A stretch of DNA of 64,000 nucleotides, from contig CAVYHJ010000003.1 in assembly GCA_963768165.1 (NCBI GenBank), positions 310,001 through 374,000 of the forward strand, read 5' to 3'. This document shows positions 36,594 through 45,758 of the stretch, in pieces. Under the pieces are notes generated by a model, which saw only the letters and a list, made by a program, of their open reading frames with translations, was not told the origin of the DNA and did not search any database. Source of the DNA: CAVYHJ01 sp963768165 [NCBI: uncultured bacterium]. GTDB taxonomy: Bacteria > UBP4 > UBA4092. Position 1 is the first letter of the stretch. Every line of letters begins with the position of its first letter. The position numbers and the translations under genes are program-made.

Positions 36594-38939
36594 ATGATAA
36601 AGAGCAGAGGTAATTTTTTATCTAAAAAACGCGGTATGCAAATACAAAGAAAACTAATTTTAATATATATAGGGGTAGTTGTAATTCTCCTTACAACCAT
36701 TCTGGCAACAATTACTACGATTCTTTATTTTCAAAGATTGGAAATGGCAAAGGATGAAGCCATCCAAGATGCGCATGAGCTCAGCGGACTATTTGAAATC
36801 AACCAACCGGAAATAAATCCAACAATCCAAAAAAGGATTATTGAGGCATACGGCCTACAAACAAAATGGCATATTTGGATTTTTGACATAACAGGGAAAA
36901 GTTTGCTTCCTACGAACACGGAAGATAACGGAACTATTTCGACTCCTGAAATTAAAGAATTCATTTCATCCATTCTTCGGGATCAAAAAGTCAGAAATAT
37001 TACGGTCAACATTTCCAGTAAACAAAGACATTTTATTGCTATTCCATGGATTTTCAAAGGAGTATTGATGGGAACAATTGTGATGGAATATGCATACTCT
37101 TCTGTATGGGAATTGACCTATCAGCAAATTGTAATATTCGCCGTCCTCATGATGATCTTCGGTTTTGTCGCGGCACGATTTATTTACATTTATACCCGCA
37201 ACAAAATCGTGTATCCCATGAGAGAACTCATGGAGGGAATAGAGAAAATGCGCCAAGGTGAACGGACGTACCGGTTCCCGGAGAAAAGAAAGGATGAGTT
37301 CGGCCAAATCGCGCTGGCATTTAACGGTCTCACACAAGAAATCAATTCCGCTTATGAACAGATACAGAAGGAAGTGAAAGAGTTGCAAGAAGCCAATGCA
37401 GAATTGCAACAATTAGAAGAATTAAAAATCATTGCAAAATTATCTTCCGATTTATTGTCCACATCGAGTATTGAAGAAATGTTGAATGTGGCTCTAAAAC
37501 AGATATGCTCAACTTTTAATGCACCAGGCGGCGCTGTTGTTTTGATTGATTCCACAAATGGAATATTTAAACGAAGGGTTACTTATGGCTTGTCGGAAGA
37601 ATATAAAAATTTAATTGATCCACAAAAAATCGTTCTGACCAAGAATAATTATATCAATGATGTATTGAAAACCCGCGAGCCCTGGGTTGTTAAAAATGTA
37701 CTCCAAGATCCGCGGTTTGAACCGTGGCGGGAAACGGCGACTATGGGAAAATATATTGGATTCATTAGTACGCCATTAATTGCGCGAAATGAAAAACTGG
37801 GAGTATTGAATCTATATTTTGACCAAGAGTGCAACTTGAAAGAAAGAGAACTTAAATTTTTGGGAATTCTAGCGGATCAAGTGAGTGTGGCCTTTATGCG
37901 GGCACAGTATGAGGAAAGTAACGCCTATAAAATAAAACAGATGACGGCTCTTTATGAATTTTCCCAAAAAATCGGTTCAAATTTAAAACTGGACGATGCA
38001 TTAAATACCGTACTTGGTGAAGTGACGCGACTACTGAAAGTAGATTACACATTAATCCGATTATTAAATGAAGAAACACAGGAATTGGAAGTTGTCGCGA
38101 CGCACGGAATTCCTGATGAGGAGAAATTGAAATTGCCACTTTTGCACAGCAGTTTAGGGCTACCGGGAGAAATCTTAAAAACGGGTAGGCCCATTTATAT
38201 CCCGGATGTTCATCAAGACCCACGTTTGCGAGAATATACTTTGTTAAAAGGCCAAGAAACCTATTTAGGAGTTCCTTTACGAGTGGGTGAAAAAATTATC
38301 GGCGTGCTTTCCTGCATGACTACCGTACCCCGGGCTTTTTCAGAAGATGAAATTGCCTATCTTTCGATTATTGCGTCAGAAGCCGGTATCGCTCTTGAAA
38401 ATGCCAGGTTGTATAGTGTGACAAAAGAATTAACATTAACCGATGCCTTGACACAATTATCCAACGTTCGCCGGTTACATCCCCAATTGGAAGATGAATT
38501 AGCGCGTGCCGAACGCTATGGACGTAAAGTTTCCTTTGTCATGATTGATATTGATCATTTCAAGAAATACAACGATACCCACGGTCATCCCCGGGGAGAT
38601 ATTGTTCTTCAGAAAGTCGCACAATTGATGATGCAACATGTCCGGGTTCTTGACCAGGTATATCGGTATGGCGGTGAGGAATTATGTATTGTTTTGCCAG
38701 AAACGGATAAAGAAACGGCCTATCAGGTTGCCGAACGGGTTCGGCAAGTAATCGCAGAATATCCCTTTTACGGAAAACAAACCCAACCAGATGGTAACCT
38801 GACGATTTCTGCCGGAGTGGCCACGTATCCAACTGACGCGGTCAGTAAAGATGGACTCATTGCCCGAGCCGATGAAGCTCTTTATCAAGCCAAGGCTCAT
38901 GGACGCGACCAAGTGCGAATTTACCCGGATAAAAAGTAG
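36594..38939 (+). CDS. Membrane sensor diguanylate cyclase (HAMP-GAF-GAF-GGDEF)
   Basis: About 781 residues from ATG 36594; a TTG two codons earlier is possible. Two membrane segments (about 24-46 and 180-200) flank a periplasmic sensor domain. HAMP follows (about 200-255), a short coiled coil, GAF1 (about 290-430), GAF2 (about 455-600) and a C-terminal GGDEF domain (about 615-780). The active-site loop is GGEEL, a permitted variant, and RVLD five residues before it is an intact product-inhibition site. It should make cyclic di-GMP in response to an extracytoplasmic or cytoplasmic ligand. A partial promoter lies at 36546-36574. Confidence 0.92.
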   Translation: MIKSRGNFLSKKRGMQIQRKLILIYIGVVVILLTTILATITTILYFQRLEMAKDEAIQDAHELSGLFEINQPEINPTIQKRIIEAYGLQTKWHIWIFDITGKSLLPTNTEDNGTISTPEIKEFISSILRDQKVRNITVNISSKQRHFIAIPWIFKGVLMGTIVMEYAYSSVWELTYQQIVIFAVLMMIFGFVAARFIYIYTRNKIVYPMRELMEGIEKMRQGERTYRFPEKRKDEFGQIALAFNGLTQEINSAYEQIQKEVKELQEANAELQQLEELKIIAKLSSDLLSTSSIEEMLNVALKQICSTFNAPGGAVVLIDSTNGIFKRRVTYGLSEEYKNLIDPQKIVLTKNNYINDVLKTREPWVVKNVLQDPRFEPWRETATMGKYIGFISTPLIARNEKLGVLNLYFDQECNLKERELKFLGILADQVSVAFMRAQYEESNAYKIKQMTALYEFSQKIGSNLKLDDALNTVLGEVTRLLKVDYTLIRLLNEETQELEVVATHGIPDEEKLKLPLLHSSLGLPGEILKTGRPIYIPDVHQDPRLREYTLLKGQETYLGVPLRVGEKIIGVLSCMTTVPRAFSEDEIAYLSIIASEAGIALENARLYSVTKELTLTDALTQLSNVRRLHPQLEDELARAERYGRKVSFVMIDIDHFKKYNDTHGHPRGDIVLQKVAQLMMQHVRVLDQVYRYGGEELCIVLPETDKETAYQVAERVRQVIAEYPFYGKQTQPDGNLTISAGVATYPTDAVSKDGLIARADEALYQAKAHGRDQVRIYPDKK

Positions 38940-38943
38940 CTTT

Positions 38944-39252
38944 TTAATTGATAGTTTTTGTAACGAACGCTTTTCCACCAGTTGGTGTGGAAATTATACA
39001 TCCTTGCATATAACGCAGATCTGTACGCATCGCAACAGTATCGTTTTTGATATCTAAGATGTTTTGATCCATGGATTTCAAATATCCTTCCATCGTGGGA
39101 CTAATCAGGTAATTTACGGCGGGGTTATCCTGGAGCTGCGCTTTCGCCTGCGGGAGCAACGGCAGGTTCACCAGCAAATGCACTCCTAACAATATGGCTA
39201 TACCTAATAATAAAATATTGGTAGTAGTTTTTTTCTCTAACCAGTTTTTCAT
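38944..39252 (-). CDS. Small secreted or membrane-anchored protein
   Basis: 102 residues from ATG 39252, chosen because AAGGAGG stands just before it; an open frame 10 codons longer lacks such a site. Hydrophobic residues about 11-32 (TNILLLGIAILLGVHLLVNL) then an A-x-A-like site form a signal or anchor. The remainder is a short helical domain ending in a strand GGKAFVTKTIN. I do not recognise it. It follows comB by 47 bases. Confidence 0.6.
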   Translation of the reverse strand: MKNWLEKKTTTNILLLGIAILLGVHLLVNLPLLPQAKAQLQDNPAVNYLISPTMEGYLKSMDQNILDIKNDTVAMRTDLRYMQGCIISTPTGGKAFVTKTIN

Positions 39253-39299
39253 AACAAACCTCCTTGAAATATTAGTTGACACTTAAAAAATAACATAAT

Positions 39300-40016
39300 T
39301 TATCGCAAGATTCCATGAGCTAATTCCGGCACACGATCCCGGACATCGGTTTCAGCACAGAACTTTAAATCTTCTTGAAACCCCATAGATATTAAATATT
39401 TACCATGTTCACAATCCTCCAACATTTTCAGAATATTTTCTTGATACTTTTTAAATAAAATTTGAGCCGCAACGGCACTATCCGATAATTTAAAGTCCTT
39501 TTGACGAGAAAGAAACAAATCTATCATAGCTCCCGCACAGACCATATCCTCCAGACAAAATTGACCAAATTTCCCCGACCCTAAAAAATAAATATCTGTC
39601 GGGATATCTCTTATTCTATTTACCACGGCTGTTAAATTTCTAAAACAACCCAGAATAACCTGTCGAGCGCTGGAGGCAAAAACAATTGCCTTGGTCCCGT
39701 TTGTCGAGCACATAATAATCGATTTACCGGCAACTTGAATGGGTAAAAAGTCGGCGGACGAATTCCCCATATCAAACCCTTGTATTTTGACACCCATTCT
39801 TTCCCCCGATAATAGCGTCCGTCCAACAGGATAGCGGGCTTTCACGTTCATAGCCTGTTCCGGTTCACTGACCGGGATTACTTCTTTGGCACCATTGTAC
39901 AACGCTTCTAAAATCGTAGAACTCGCACGTAACACATCAATAACGACCACAAATGATGAACGGAGTTTGTCGCGAGAATCAGGATGAGGAACAGGTAGTA
40001 CATGTAATATCGGCAT
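39300..40016 (-). CDS. comB: 2-phosphosulfolactate phosphatase family protein (ComB)
   Basis: 238 residues, full length. Family signatures: VVVIDVLRASSTI (about 23-35), GRTLLSGERMGVKIQGFDMGNS, and MCSTNGTKAI. In methanogens the enzyme dephosphorylates 2-phosphosulfolactate on the way to coenzyme M; in bacteria the family is widespread and the substrate often unknown. No other coenzyme M or sulfolactate genes are present. Confidence 0.92.
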   Translation of the reverse strand: MPILHVLPVPHPDSRDKLRSSFVVVIDVLRASSTILEALYNGAKEVIPVSEPEQAMNVKARYPVGRTLLSGERMGVKIQGFDMGNSSADFLPIQVAGKSIIMCSTNGTKAIVFASSARQVILGCFRNLTAVVNRIRDIPTDIYFLGSGKFGQFCLEDMVCAGAMIDLFLSRQKDFKLSDSAVAAQILFKKYQENILKMLEDCEHGKYLISMGFQEDLKFCAETDVRDRVPELAHGILR

Positions 40017-40065
40017 AATTCATACACTCTACCATATCACATTAGAAATAGAAATTAATACGAAT

Positions 40066-40094
40066 AAAAAAAGGTCCCGATTTATCGGGACCTT
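40066..40094 (-). terminator. Rho-independent terminator
   Basis: Stem AAGGTCCCGA paired with TCGGGACCTT and a four-base loop; on the minus strand it is followed by a run of T (A run at 40066-40072 of the plus strand). It ends the gene at 40124-41827. Confidence 0.88.
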
Positions 40095-40123
40095 ATATAA
40101 ACTTCCAGGAAATAACAGGTAAT

Positions 40124-41827
40124 TTATAACAATAACTTCCACGAAACCGGTAAGACCTGATCACTGACCGGAACCAATGCAATGAAATGTTCCATAGGAA
40201 TATTCGCAATCCGCGTATTCTCCGGATTATTTTCATTTACTTGAACCGTTGTATAGGTCGATCCTTGACAGTAAGCCGTCAACGAAAAATTGACCACCGT
40301 AGTCTGGTTGTCCAGAACGGTAGCCTGTTGTTTCGAGACATTATATCCACTGTCAATCGCAATCAAATACAGAGATCCTGTAGAAACACTGTAGATTGAA
40401 TAGTTTCCATTGGCATCCGTGGTTGCAAATAAGACATTATCTCGCGGTCCAAAACACCGGCTATCGAAATCTTCACGTATCGACACATTCACGCCTGCCA
40501 GCGGCAATCCCGTACTGGAATCGCTTACCGTACCGGTAATAGTTCCTACAGGTGGAGGAGGTGTTTCATTCAAAGCAAAGTTCGCGATGACCGTATCATT
40601 GGCTACGATAGTGACGGTTTGTACACTATATTCATAACCGGTGGCCGAAGTTTTTACGACCTGATTTCCGGAGGGAACCCCGTCAATTTCATAAGTACCT
40701 GTCGAATCGGTTTGTGCTTTCAGATAACCAAGATTTCCGTACCAGTTTTGTGCACCGATGGATACAAACACAAAGGCTCCAACAATCGGATTCCCTGTAC
40801 TGGCATCACTTACCGTACCGGTAATAGAACCACTGGTTGTAACTTGGGACTGTAAGGCAAAGTTCACAATTGTCGTATTGTTGCCTGTTACTGTGGCAGG
40901 TTGCGTTTGGGATTGATACCCATTAGCGGATGCGATAATATTGTAGTTTCCTGCGATTAAATCCGACAGCGTGTAAAATCCTGTACTATCTGTTTCGGCA
41001 TATTGACTGCCGCCATTGTTGCAATCGGGACCATCTCCATCTTCACTTTGTTGAGAGGACGAACTTGCGTAAACATAGGCCCCTGTTATTGGTAATCCTG
41101 TAGTCGCATCAGTGATCGTGCCTTGTACCGTACCCTTTGACGGCTGCACAATAGCTGTCAAGCTTAGATTGGCAATCGTTGTACTATTGGCAATGACACC
41201 GATACGTTGGTACCCCGTAAGGTAACCAGGTGCTTGAGCATAAACGAGCGTTGAACCTGCTGAAATTCCGGTTAAGAGATAGTTTCCATTGGAATCTGTG
41301 CTTGTCTTTGCCCAACCCCATCCATACGAATAATTGTTAGCTCCATTGGATGTCACACTGACTGAAGCTCCGGCAATTGGATTTCCGGTACTGGCATCGG
41401 TTACTGTACCACTAATATCGCCTTGTGCAGGTGGAGGAGGTGGTGGAGGCGGTGGCGGAACAGGGGTCAGTGATATATCCGCTTCAATAGTGTCATTTGC
41501 TACAACTTGAACGCCTTGATTGGAAAAGATATATCCATCTTTTTCTGTGTATATTTCCGTAGACCCTGCGGATACTCCATCCAAAATGTAATATCCCGTC
41601 GAATCCGTCTCTGTAAATCTTGGAGAATTTTCACCATCATAGGATCTGTTTCCCGCTACACTTACCGAAGCGCCTGCAATCGGATTTCCCGTGCTCACAT
41701 CGCTTACTATCCCTTGGATTGATCCCGTATTTTGGTTTACCGTACTCGGATTCTCAAAGGCACTTGCCCTACAAGTTAGTGCCATTATGATCATTACTAA
41801 CGTACTTGCATAAAAAACTCTCTTCAT
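40124..41827 (-). CDS. Secreted protein with five carboxypeptidase-regulatory-like repeats
   Basis: 567 residues from ATG 41827; AAAGGAGG eight bases before it decides this start over a GTG at 41836. Signal peptide of about 21 residues ending CRASA. Five repeats of about 95-105 residues follow, each opening with G-x-I-x-G-x-V-x-D-x-S-T-G-x-P-I-x-G-A and containing D-S-x-G-x-Y; these are beta-sandwich domains like CarboxypepD_reg. A run of ten Pro separates repeats 1 and 2. A unique tail of about 50 residues closes the protein. Probably a surface or extracellular adhesion or stalk protein. A class 2 ECF motif lies upstream (42022-42052). Confidence 0.85.
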   Translation of the reverse strand: MKRVFYASTLVMIIMALTCRASAFENPSTVNQNTGSIQGIVSDVSTGNPIAGASVSVAGNRSYDGENSPRFTETDSTGYYILDGVSAGSTEIYTEKDGYIFSNQGVQVVANDTIEADISLTPVPPPPPPPPPPAQGDISGTVTDASTGNPIAGASVSVTSNGANNYSYGWGWAKTSTDSNGNYLLTGISAGSTLVYAQAPGYLTGYQRIGVIANSTTIANLSLTAIVQPSKGTVQGTITDATTGLPITGAYVYASSSSQQSEDGDGPDCNNGGSQYAETDSTGFYTLSDLIAGNYNIIASANGYQSQTQPATVTGNNTTIVNFALQSQVTTSGSITGTVSDASTGNPIVGAFVFVSIGAQNWYGNLGYLKAQTDSTGTYEIDGVPSGNQVVKTSATGYEYSVQTVTIVANDTVIANFALNETPPPPVGTITGTVSDSSTGLPLAGVNVSIREDFDSRCFGPRDNVLFATTDANGNYSIYSVSTGSLYLIAIDSGYNVSKQQATVLDNQTTVVNFSLTAYCQGSTYTTVQVNENNPENTRIANIPMEHFIALVPVSDQVLPVSWKLLL

Positions 41828-42021
41828 CTGATGCACCTCCTTTCATTTCGGGTTATCTAGCTACTAATATTATGTAACTTACTCTATTGGAATGCTAATA
41901 AACAAAAATAATTATCATTATCACATATACCTCTAACCGATACACCTTAATTCGTATGGTCTTTTAGCCTTTGTTTTTGGAAATTTGACCTAACCTTTCA
42001 AGATTTACTTTATTATATTAC

Positions 42022-42052
42022 AACAGAGACATTTCAAATGTATTATATTACA
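42022..42052 (-). promoter_or_regulatory. ECF-type promoter motif, class 2
   Basis: On the minus strand TGTAATATAA, 12 bases, GTCTCTGTT. The site at 44479-44509 has TGTAATAGAA, 12 bases, GTCTCTGTT. It lies 195 bases before the carboxypeptidase-regulatory-like gene. Confidence 0.55.
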
Positions 42053-42097
42053 CATGAATTCAAAGTTTTTATGACATTGGGAAACATTGTCCAATTT

Positions 42098-43747
42098 TTA
42101 AAGAGAATCCATTTGTTTAATCCGACTTCGTGCTTCTTCTGCAAAGGCGCCATGAGGAGTAAGTTTTAAATAATTCTCCCAAGCCGACTTTTCGCCCTTC
42201 AAATTCTTGGTATCCCGATAAATCCAGGCGGCTTCCGCATAAACTTGGCTGGGAATGGATTGTGCCTGAAGGGCTTTGGTGATTTCCATAATTGCTGTTT
42301 CATTATCTCCCCGCTGGTGAGCGATTTCTGCCCATCCACCATGGATTTGGGAATAATTTTCTTTGCTTATCTCTGCTCCCCAATTGGCTGCATTCTGAAA
42401 CGCCTGTTCTGCTTTATCCGGAGAATGTTGCAAGACATAGCAATCGCCCAACAATACCCATTCAGACTGATTAGTGGATAGTTTCTTTATTGTATGAAGA
42501 AGAGTGAATTCGGCATCTCTGTATTGTTTAAGTTCAATGAGACATTCGGCCAATTGATAGTTAAGGGCATATTCATTGGGATTTTTATCCATCATACGGA
42601 CATAGATAGCAGTTGCCATTGTATATTGACCTTGATCCCGGTACACCCTGCCAATTCCATAATATGGAATAAAATCGTTAGGATCCAATATAACCGCCAT
42701 TTGGTATAACTTTAACGCCTTATCATACGCTTTAACGTCAAAAAACATATCTCCCTGTTTGAGAAAAGATTGATGTAATTGTTTTCGTTCTTCATCTGAT
42801 AATAAACTCAACTGGTCAAATTGTGTTTTCCAATAAACCCTTTGGGTAAAATCAAACATAACGGGATCGCTGGGTTTGGTTTGCGGACTATTTTCTGATT
42901 CATATCCCGCCAAGATTTCTACTTTCCCCAATGGATTCTCAAAATAGACCGCGTGTTGGAAACAACTGACTTTGGTTTTTTGAGTGGCTTTATCCACGGC
43001 AATTTGAAATTGGGTTCCGTAGACGCGCACCATTCCACTTGGAGTTTTGACTTGGAAAGGTCCATGAGGTTGATTTAAGGCGATATAGACTTCCCCGCTG
43101 GTTATCTCAAACGCCGCATCCACATTGCTCATCACCCGAATCTGGGTGGATTGGTTTAACCATAGTTCACAATACTTCCCTAAATTAATTAATCCCCGGC
43201 CATATTCATCGGTACGGATGTTATCACCCGGATTCACCTGAGTTTTCACGCTCAACTTATGCCAATTGGGACTGGTATGATTTTGCAACCAAAGGCCTTC
43301 CCCCAAAGATTTTGCTACCTCTCCAGAAAATTGGGTTGTACCCACCAGGTTGGGAATAAAATGACCAATGGAAAAATACTCTCCCAGTAATAATAGAATC
43401 ACTACCACCACCAGCGATACCGCAATACTAGGCGGTATCTGCCAATTCCAAACTTGCCAATTCGGTGTGCGTTTAATTTTTTTCGGTCGCACAATCGCCT
43501 CTGAAGCGTAATAGTTTGGTAGTTCCTCCAAACGGGAACGGGTACGATTCATGGCTGAACCTAAAGGCGCGCAGGCAGAAAATACTTTTTTATTAAACAG
43601 ATCTTCCTGTTGAATCTGTCGCCGACATTTATAGCATTGTGATAAATGCTTTTCAAAGGACCACCGTTGATCTACCGGTAACGCGCCCATTAGATAAAGC
43701 ATAATCAGTTTTTTACTGTGTAAATGTATAAAAAAATCCTTGATCAT
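42098..43747 (-). CDS. Membrane anti-sigma factor with FecR and TPR domains
   Basis: 549 residues, same plan as the protein at 722-2338. Zinc-binding residues H8, H34, C38, C41. One membrane segment at about 105-130 (PPSIAVSLVVVVILLLLGEY). FecR-like domain at about 140-280, with FQVKTPSGMVRVYGTQFQIA matching FRVSTPIGWVEVYGTDFNIA of the paralogue. TPR helices to the end. Its start overlaps the sigma gene stop by four bases (ATGA). Expected to sequester the sigma factor at the membrane. The two modules clearly derive from one duplication. Confidence 0.82.
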   Translation of the reverse strand: MIKDFFIHLHSKKLIMLYLMGALPVDQRWSFEKHLSQCYKCRRQIQQEDLFNKKVFSACAPLGSAMNRTRSRLEELPNYYASEAIVRPKKIKRTPNWQVWNWQIPPSIAVSLVVVVILLLLGEYFSIGHFIPNLVGTTQFSGEVAKSLGEGLWLQNHTSPNWHKLSVKTQVNPGDNIRTDEYGRGLINLGKYCELWLNQSTQIRVMSNVDAAFEITSGEVYIALNQPHGPFQVKTPSGMVRVYGTQFQIAVDKATQKTKVSCFQHAVYFENPLGKVEILAGYESENSPQTKPSDPVMFDFTQRVYWKTQFDQLSLLSDEERKQLHQSFLKQGDMFFDVKAYDKALKLYQMAVILDPNDFIPYYGIGRVYRDQGQYTMATAIYVRMMDKNPNEYALNYQLAECLIELKQYRDAEFTLLHTIKKLSTNQSEWVLLGDCYVLQHSPDKAEQAFQNAANWGAEISKENYSQIHGGWAEIAHQRGDNETAIMEITKALQAQSIPSQVYAEAAWIYRDTKNLKGEKSAWENYLKLTPHGAFAEEARSRIKQMDSL

Positions 43748-44349
43748 ATCTGTCCGTCTAACATCCTTTGTAGCTTTTTCCTTGCTCTAAACAACCGGGT
43801 ATTCGCGGTCTGGACGGATAACCCCAGCCTTGTGGAGATTTCTGCTAATCCTATGTTTTCAATATAATAGTACCTTAAAATTTCTCGATAATTGTCCGGG
43901 GAAATTTCAGCAATGGCTTGTACAATGGTTTCAGCTTTCGCGCGATTGGTCACTTCTTCCATAGGTTTGTTTTGGGATTTGTCCTGGAGTTGTCTCAATA
44001 CTTCCATTTCTGAATATTCTTTCAGGGTTGCCGACTCGCTTTTTAAATCTCGAATGGCCCGCAGAGCTTTTCTATGAATGATAGTATAACCCCAAGAGCC
44101 AAACCGTTCCCGGTCTTTCAAAGTCTCTAATTCCTTATACATTATCATTAAGCCTTCTTGCACAATATCCTCCGCACGACCCGTGTCATGGACAATACCT
44201 AATGCCACTGAATAAAATATTACATAATAAGCTTCCACCAACGCTGTAAATGATCTACTATCTCCCTTTAACGTTCTTTCTACTAACTCTTTATCTAATC
44301 TACCCCGGTCTCTGTATTCCGACCGACCTTCCAATATTTCCTCGTCCAT
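43744..44349 (-). CDS. ECF RNA polymerase sigma factor
   Basis: 201 residues. Sigma-2 at about 34-100 (YYVIFYSVALGIVHDTGRAE, FGSWGYTIIHRKALRAIRD) and sigma-4 at about 140-198 (LAEISTRLGLSVQTANTRLF). The same subfamily as the protein at 2335-2916, sharing the FG-x-WG melting-region block. Translationally coupled to the FecR/TPR anti-sigma gene. A class 2 motif 130 bases upstream suggests autoregulation through a different promoter sequence from that of the paralogue. Confidence 0.88.
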   Translation of the reverse strand: MDEEILEGRSEYRDRGRLDKELVERTLKGDSRSFTALVEAYYVIFYSVALGIVHDTGRAEDIVQEGLMIMYKELETLKDRERFGSWGYTIIHRKALRAIRDLKSESATLKEYSEMEVLRQLQDKSQNKPMEEVTNRAKAETIVQAIAEISPDNYREILRYYYIENIGLAEISTRLGLSVQTANTRLFRARKKLQRMLDGQI

Positions 44350-44478
44350 ATATTACAGGCTGCTTGAACTCTTTTCGCTGCACTTTTTTAGCGTTGTATT
44401 TCTTAGAATACATTATATATTCTTTTCCCTTCAAGCATAACCTAAATATATCCATTGTCCACTTATTCTCTCCTGTAT

Positions 44479-44509
44479 AACAGAGACATCCCAACCCCTT
44501 TCTATTACA
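44479..44509 (-). promoter_or_regulatory. ECF-type promoter motif, class 2 (autoregulatory site)
   Basis: On the minus strand TGTAATAGAA, 12 bases, GTCTCTGTT, 130 bases before the sigma gene. Both boxes and the gap are shared with 42022-42052, while the 12-base spacers differ. Confidence 0.55.
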
Positions 44510-45533
44510 CTTTTATATACATTTTTCAGTTCTGTTGTGAAATTCAACTTCAAAATAAACTGGCATTACTAAACAATTAGGTACATTTGAATATTCCATT
44601 TTAGGAACTTTGGTGGACAAAAAAGTCTTGCCCAACGAACAATCACCCGTTTTCTAGTAAGCGTTTGTCCGGCGAAGACAAAACGAAAAGAGTACGTAAA
44701 AAGTGCAGTAAAAATATAGAAGATGTATCATTTTAGAATATCCCCAAAATCATAATCTTTATCCCTACAATTATCAAAATTCAGTTGGAACGCCGTTTAA
44801 TATGGGCTCGGTGAACCCAACTGGACAATGTCCCCATTGCTAACAAGTCCGTTTTGGTCGGCTCATAAAACTTATAACAAATCTACAGAATAAAAGAGGG
44901 ACTGCCCATACAACCTAACCGAATTTTCGTCACGCACATAGACATATTTACCTGGTATAACCCATGACAAACTGTTATACCGCAGCGCATGATACGGCTA
45001 TCTTTCGGAAGAGAACCTCCTGTGACAGCTTTATATCTCTAATAAGCAAAACGTACTCCCTCGGTAAACCAGTGTAGGAGACATTCCTAATTCGAAAGAA
45101 CCGATTTGGCTATGGAGTGCAACCTAAGAGGCTCAGACCCTCCTAGGTATACCTCCCGATATTTCTCCCTATAAAAACCAAAATTACCGGCTCCTCTTTT
45201 AAAACCTTCAAGAAACACTTAAAATTGACGTAGAAACCACAAACTCACCCAAAAGAGCCTTAAATATAGTCCCGAACCAAATCCCCACTTTTTTTCATTG
45301 GGAGATGGTACGGACTTGGTACGGTGATGGTACGGAGATAACCCATACCCAATTTTGAAACATTTTGAGCCCCTTAAATCGCAAATTTAGCTATGCCAAA
45401 TTGGCACACTCCACCTTGTCTTAATCTATTGAGCAACCATTTGTCCAGCAAAGAACAAAATATCCCTGAAGTAAAGAAATTACCTCACAAAATAAGAAAC
45501 ATTACTATGATTAAACTATCCTAAAAAAAGTAC

Positions 45534-45562
45534 TTGACAGAGGGTTCTTATTGGAATATTAT
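45534..45562 (+). promoter_or_regulatory. Sigma-70 promoter upstream of the secreted array
   Basis: TTGACA at 45534-45539, 17 bases, TATTAT at 45557-45562. Lies 28 bases before the class 1 ECF motif, giving two tandem promoters about 130-190 bases before the first gene of the array. Confidence 0.68.
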
Positions 45563-45589
45563 TTCCGGTGGATTAGAAAAAAGAAAATA

Positions 45590-45623
45590 TTTTTGTAAGG
45601 GGATGAACCTGTATTGAGTCTTA
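45590..45623 (+). promoter_or_regulatory. ECF-type promoter motif, class 1
   Basis: TTTTTGTAAGGG, 16 bases, GTCTTA. The upstream box is identical to that at 3046-3057. Located 136 bases before the 1594-residue beta-helix gene, 42.5 kb away from the sigma factor that carries the same motif. Confidence 0.68.
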
Positions 45624-45758
45624 TACTCTAGAAAGCATAATGATCTGGATAGGAAAGGAGGTGAAGAAGTAGTAACCTATCTGTTTGACCGTATGCCATT
45701 TGAGGACTGTAGAGATTCTCGTCCAAGAAAGTAAAAATACCAATGGAGGATATATACC

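Larger units (their letters stand above)
44350..45758. other. 1.4-kb gene-free region with promoters
   Basis: No credible gene in either strand. It separates the minus-strand sigma module from the plus-strand secreted-protein array. Supported signals: class 2 motif (44479-44509), sigma-70 promoter (45534-45562), class 1 ECF motif (45590-45623), and a strong AAAGGAGGTGA at 45654-45664 without a start codon at usual distance. Two related stretches, TTTGTCCGGCGAAGACAAAA near 44667 and TTTGTCCAGCAAAGAACAAA near 45440, lie about 770 bases apart. The interval may hold a regulatory RNA, but I cannot define one. Confidence 0.55.
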
